7,739 nucleotides of DNA from Caryophanales bacterium UBA3668 (GTDB taxonomy: Bacteria; Bacillota_I; Bacilli_A; RFN20; CAG-826), in contig DFJP01000008.1 in the NCBI GenBank assembly GCA_002373085.1, positions 1-7,739 on the forward strand. Direction: 5' to 3'. Below are positions 5,497 to 7,739 of this stretch, one piece after another. Each line of letters starts with the position of its first letter. The first letter of the stretch is position 1. The notes under the pieces are model-generated. The model worked only from the letters and a program-made list of their open reading frames with translations, did no database searches and had not been told where the DNA came from. The translations under genes were made by a program, and so were the position numbers.

Positions 5497-6054
5497 ATGG
5501 TTAACGTTACTGAATTAAGACCAGGAAACTACTTCATTGAAGAAGGCAACATTTATCAAGTTTTAGATATTTTATTAAATAAAACCGCGATGAGAAAAAT
5601 GGTTGCCAAGGTCAAAGTTAAGAATTTACGTACAGGTGCTGTTACTGAAATGGCACGTAATAGTGGATACGCAATCGAAACTATTAGATTAGAAAAACGT
5701 CAAATGCAATTCTTATATGATACAGGTGATGCTCTTTGCTTCATGGATCAAGAAACCTATGACCAAATCGAGATTTCTAAAGAAAGACTTGCTTGGGAAA
5801 TGCAATTCTTAAAAGGCGAAGAAATTGTAGAAATCACAAGCTACGATGGTGAAGTCCTTGGTATCAACTTACCAGCTAAAGTTGCTTTAAAGATTACACA
5901 CTGCGAACCAGCTATTAGAGGCGATACAGTTAACAAAGCAATGAAAGATGCTGAACTCGAGACTGGATTAAAAGTTCGTGTCCCATTATTTATCGAAGAA
6001 GGCGAAGTCGTCTTAGTTAGAACCGATAATGGTGATTACGACGGAAGAGCATAG
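5497..6054 (+). CDS. efp: Elongation factor P with non-canonical loop
   Basis: 185-residue three-domain, tRNA-shaped protein that enters the ribosome between the P and E sites and relieves stalling at polyproline. The whole protein aligns with EF-P: N-terminal ELRPGNYF, KNLRTGAV at 42-49, the MQFLYDTGD block near 70-78, the QIEI block, and the C-terminal GLKVRVPLFIEEGE and TDNGDYDGRA. The domain I loop normally reads KPGKG, with a modified Lys at the tip. Here residues 28-34 are NKTAMRK and the position matching Bacillus K32 is M32. The loop length is unchanged and codons are intact, so it is not a frameshift. AAAGGA sits 8 bases before the ATG. It stops in TAG, overlapping the GGGAGGT of the next gene; the two form an operon. 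Confidence 0.96.
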   Translation: MVNVTELRPGNYFIEEGNIYQVLDILLNKTAMRKMVAKVKVKNLRTGAVTEMARNSGYAIETIRLEKRQMQFLYDTGDALCFMDQETYDQIEISKERLAWEMQFLKGEEIVEITSYDGEVLGINLPAKVALKITHCEPAIRGDTVNKAMKDAELETGLKVRVPLFIEEGEVVLVRTDNGDYDGRA

Positions 6055-6065
6055 GGAGGTCTAAC

Positions 6066-6284
6066 ATGGGAACTGGTGCAATTGTTGGCGTAGTTATTGC
6101 TGCATTTGTCGTTGGACTCGTTGTTGGATTCTTCGGAGCTAGATTCTTCTTTAAGAGACAACTCGAAAAGAACCCTCCAATCAACGAAGGAATGATTAGA
6201 GCCCTATACCAAAGCGTTGGTAGAAAGCCAAGTGAGGCAGACATTCAACGCACAATGAACGCTGTCAAAAGACAACAAAAATAA
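6066..6284 (+). CDS. YneF-family small membrane protein (UPF0154)
   Basis: 72-residue protein matching the YneF/UPF0154 family of low-GC Gram-positives, whose function is not known. One N-terminal transmembrane segment (about residues 5-29, rich in Val, Gly, Phe) with several small residues is followed by FFFKRQLEKNPPINEGMIRA, the family signature, and a basic cytoplasmic tail with GRKPSEADIQRTMNAVKRQ. The positive charges after the helix suggest the N-terminus faces outward. GGGAGGT (6054-6060) begins on the last base of the efp stop codon and lies 5 bases before the ATG, so it is co-transcribed with efp. It is followed by a terminator. The pairing with efp may simply reflect operon packing. 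Confidence 0.9.
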   Translation: MGTGAIVGVVIAAFVVGLVVGFFGARFFFKRQLEKNPPINEGMIRALYQSVGRKPSEADIQRTMNAVKRQQK

Positions 6285-6309
6285 TTAATCATATAGGTTA
6301 ATGAATAAT

Positions 6310-6339
6310 AACGCTTAACTCGATGTTAGGCGTTTTTAT
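6310..6339 (+). terminator. Intrinsic terminator of the efp-yneF operon
   Basis: AACGC (6310-6314) pairs with GCGTT (6330-6334), a T-G wobble follows, then TAAC pairs with GTTA around the loop TCGAT. The stem is followed by TTTT-A-TTTT. It lies 26 bases after the stop of the YneF-type gene. Confidence 0.8.
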
Positions 6340-6437
6340 TTTGCTTTTTAAGTAAATAGTGGTAGTGATTGAGAACATTTCTCTAAGCGCCTTTTTGATA
6401 GATTAAAAGTCAATTAAAAAGATTTGAACAATTCTAT

Positions 6438-6471
6438 AAAAAATAAAAGTTTTCCGTTTGTGTGGAAAACT
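6438..6471 (-). terminator. Intrinsic terminator of plsY
   Basis: On the minus strand AGTTTTCC (6471-6464) pairs perfectly with GGAAAACT (6455-6448) around an 8-base loop, followed by TTTATTTTTT. It lies 53 bases after the plsY stop. On the plus strand no T-run follows, so it serves plsY only. Confidence 0.8.
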
Positions 6472-6492
6472 CTATTCACATAGGATTATAAC

Positions 6493-6525
6493 TACTAATA
6501 ATATACTAATTTATTACTAATAGTT
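6493..6525. repeat. Three TACTAAT units at exact 11-base period
   Basis: TACTAAT begins at 6493, 6504 and 6515, each followed by four variable bases (AATA, TTAT... in the second unit beginning TTAT, AGTT in the third). The array ends at the plsY stop codon. It may be a degenerate tandem duplication in the plsY 3' untranslated region, or a helically phased binding site. Confidence 0.6.
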
Positions 6526-7292
6526 TATTTCATCCATTTGATTTTGCTTTCTGTACCAGCTTTGATTCTCTCAAAGTTCGCTTTGTGTTTGATGGTTAAT
6601 ATGATTGCTCCAAAAGTTAAGACAATTGAGAACACATAATTGCATTCTAGAGCAGGACCATAAGTTGCAAGCCAAACATTAGATCCTTGAAGCACTCCGG
6701 TGATGATTAAGATTGACCAAATCCAAGATAATAAGACTGAAAACCATGAGCAAGAGACACTCGCTAATGAAACCCATTTCTTAATTTTGAGTACGAGGAA
6801 GAAGAATAATCCTGGCACTATTCCAAATAACCAACCAGCGGCAGTTGCTGTTCCATAAAAAACGGCAACGTTTTTTCCACCGTTGAATCCGTAGAATACT
6901 GGATAGCAATGTCCTAAACTTGATCCGATAATCGCCAACCAATATACTGGCCATTGAATTGCATAGCCACTGATGTCTCCGCCTGAATACTTAGTGACGA
7001 TATCTGGCATTAAAGGCATGTTGTCATACATTGGCACTTTAATGAGGAATAGCCAAATTAGGTATAGTGGGACTACAGCTTTAGCGGCGTCGAGGATAAT
7101 AACAAGAAGTCCAATTTTCTTGCCAAAAACTCTTCCAACGTTGGTTCCGCCCGAATTTCCACTTCCAAAATCACGTGGATCTTTATGGAAAAACACCTTA
7201 CCAATCCAAATACCATTTGGAATGGAACCGAAAATGTAACCAATAAATATTACAGAAATTGAAACCAAAATATTAATTAAATTAATATCCAT
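6525..7292 (-). CDS. plsY: Glycerol-3-phosphate acyltransferase PlsY
   Basis: 255-residue polytopic membrane enzyme that moves an acyl group from acyl-phosphate (made by PlsX) to glycerol-3-phosphate, the first committed phospholipid step. Motif 1 is seen at GSGNSGGTN (43-51), followed by the D68/K71 pair; LGHCYPVF at 127-133 leads to motif 2, GGKNVAV (138-144); motif 3 is near KWVSLAS (172-178), and KAGTESK (244-250) matches the conserved C-terminal GTE. It is longer than the usual 190-220 residues, mainly through an extra hydrophilic loop (about 85-115) between motifs 1 and 2. The normal third Gly of GGKGVA is Asn here. AGGGG lies 7 bases before the ATG. plsY divergent from parE is a known Firmicutes arrangement. 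Confidence 0.93.
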   Translation of the reverse strand: MDINLINILVSISVIFIGYIFGSIPNGIWIGKVFFHKDPRDFGSGNSGGTNVGRVFGKKIGLLVIILDAAKAVVPLYLIWLFLIKVPMYDNMPLMPDIVTKYSGGDISGYAIQWPVYWLAIIGSSLGHCYPVFYGFNGGKNVAVFYGTATAAGWLFGIVPGLFFFLVLKIKKWVSLASVSCSWFSVLLSWIWSILIITGVLQGSNVWLATYGPALECNYVFSIVLTFGAIILTIKHKANFERIKAGTESKIKWMK

Positions 7293-7308
7293 TTTTTGAC
7301 CCCTATCT

Positions 7309-7336
7309 ATTCTACTAAATTGCTTTATATTTTCAA
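7309..7336 (-). promoter_or_regulatory. plsY promoter
   Basis: On the minus strand TTGAAA (7336-7331) and TAGAAT (7314-7309) are separated by 16 bases, each matching its sigma-A consensus at 5 of 6 positions. AGGGG, 7 bases before the plsY ATG, follows within a short leader. This is the best -35/-10 pair in the window. Confidence 0.65.
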
Positions 7337-7370
7337 TATTTTCCGTTTATAATGAACGGCGAAAAGGTAG
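7324..7370 (+). promoter_or_regulatory. parE promoter -10 and ribosome binding site region
   Basis: Consensus TATAAT lies at 7348-7353, with a weak -35 (TTTATA, 7324-7329) 18 bases upstream. The element overlaps the spacer of the divergent plsY promoter, so the two polymerases could compete. AAAAGG with GGTAGG (7362-7371 area) precedes the ATG at 7378. Confidence 0.5.
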
Positions 7371-7377
7371 GTATAGT

Positions 7378-7739
7378 ATGGCGGAGAGACAATATACTGC
7401 GAACGATATTCATATTTTGCAAGGCCTTGAAGGTGTTCGTAAAAGACCAGCAATGTATATCGGTAGCACAAATTCAAGTGGTCTCCATCATCTTGTCTGG
7501 GAAGTTGTAGACAACGCTGTCGATGAAGCTTTAAGTGGCTATGGTAAAAACATTACCGTCACTCTTCATAAGGATGGAAGTTGTTCTGTATTAGATGAGG
7601 GACGTGGAATTCCAGTCGGAATCAATAAAGAAACCGGTAGACCTGGTGTCGAAATTGTTTTTACTGAACTTCACGCTGGTGGAAAATTCAATTCATCGGT
7701 ATATAAAAGTGCTGGTGGACTTCATGGTGTTGGTGCTTC
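7378..7739 (+). CDS. parE: DNA topoisomerase IV subunit B (ParE), N-terminal fragment; GyrB is the alternative
   Basis: 120 complete codons before the window edge, all within the GHKL ATPase domain of a type II topoisomerase B subunit. Seen: [15 protein letters not shown] at 17-30; the catalytic base E42 and Mg-binding N46 in [12 protein letters not shown]73 in LDEGRGIP (ATP adenine contact); AGGKF at 100-104 and GGLHGVGA at 113-120, the ATP lid. These positions equal those of E. coli GyrB. ParE decatenates daughter chromosomes, GyrB adds negative supercoils. The name rests mainly on divergence from plsY, the usual neighbour of parE; the residues WE (not YE) and IPVGI look more GyrB-like, so the subtype is not settled. 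The Ala in RKRPAMYIG is normally Gly. Confidence 0.72.
   Translation, partial: MAERQYTANDIHILQGLEGVRKRPAMYIGSTNSSGLHHLVWEVVDNAVDEALSGYGKNITVTLHKDGSCSVLDEGRGIPVGINKETGRPGVEIVFTELHAGGKFNSSVYKSAGGLHGVGA

Larger units (their letters stand above)
6285..6524. other. Non-coding gap between converging yneF-type gene and plsY
   Basis: 240 bases with frequent stops in the frames I read. It holds the terminator of the efp unit at its left, the minus-strand terminator of plsY near 6438-6471, and three TACTAAT units next to plsY. The middle (6340-6437) has a small hairpin, GAGAA-CAT-TTCTC (6371-6383), and otherwise nothing that I can name. No tRNA or known small RNA was recognised. Confidence 0.7.

Noticed and set aside
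6017..6244. Minus-strand 75-codon ORF opposite the efp end and the YneF-type gene
   Set aside because: It is antisense to two well recognised proteins, has low-complexity Pro/Thr-rich translation and no ribosome binding site.
6312..6389. Long-range pairing CGCTTA (6312-6317) with TAAGCG (6384-6389), considered as a switch with the efp terminator
   Set aside because: Six base pairs over about 65 bases is expected by chance, and the position downstream of the operon gives no gene to regulate.
6371..6396. Hairpin GAGAA-CAT-TTCTC followed by CCTTTTT, considered as a second terminator or a small RNA
   Set aside because: The stem is only 5 bp and lies 8 bases from the T-run; no promoter or conserved RNA shape could be recognised around it.
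6973..7239. Plus-strand 88-codon ORF opposite plsY
   Set aside because: It is a shadow of the PlsY reading frame, with no recognisable domain and no start signals.
1..7739. Mycoplasma-type code with UGA as tryptophan
   Set aside because: Trp is TGG throughout efp, plsY and parE, TGA ends trmK with nif3 starting on it, and no TGA interrupts any gene.

Overview
The window is a compact, AT-rich, housekeeping stretch of a low-GC Gram-positive chromosome, probably a Bacilli member near the Erysipelotrichales/Acholeplasma/RF39/Mollicutes side. The evidence is the neighbourhood rpoD-trmK-nif3, with ispH, nfo, ispG, rpmG, a YqgX-like hydrolase, efp, a YneF protein and plsY beside a type II topoisomerase B gene. 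Many of these genes are also near sigA or parE in Bacillus. Tryptophan is encoded by TGG and TGA ends trmK, so the standard bacterial code applies and a Mycoplasma with reassigned UGA is unlikely. No tRNA, rRNA, CRISPR array, insertion sequence, phage gene or toxin/defence gene was seen.

Layout: (1) 1-1701 (+): the 3' end of rpoD, trmK and nif3, overlapping by 1 and 4 bases, so a translationally coupled operon. (2) 1691-2551 (-): ispH, converging on nif3 with an 11-base overlap. (3) 2586-3476 (+): nfo, divergent from ispH. (4) 3473-4522 (-): ispG, converging on nfo with a 4-base overlap. (5) 4617-4781 (+): rpmG with a terminator that begins in its stop region. (6) 4813-5448 (+): a metallo-beta-lactamase-fold hydrolase. 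(7) 5497-6284 (+): efp and a YneF-type membrane protein. (8) 6285-6524: a 240-base non-coding gap with converging terminators and a short tandem repeat. (9) 6525-7292 (-): plsY. (10) 7378 to the end (+): the start of parE (or gyrB).

How the genes work together: ispG and ispH are the last two iron-sulfur steps of the MEP isoprenoid pathway. nfo repairs abasic sites. trmK, rpmG and efp serve translation, rpoD transcription, plsY phospholipid synthesis and parE chromosome segregation.

No new defence or mobile system is present. The points most worth a second look are an EF-P whose normally conserved modification loop (KPGKG type) is replaced by an NKTAMRK-type loop with Met at the modified position; two overlapping convergent gene pairs in which all four candidate intrinsic terminators lie inside the coding sequence of the opposite gene; two genes with no Shine-Dalgarno and a -10-like hexamer exactly 6 bases before the ATG; a palindrome around the efp -10 element; and three TACTAAT units at exact 11-base spacing after plsY.
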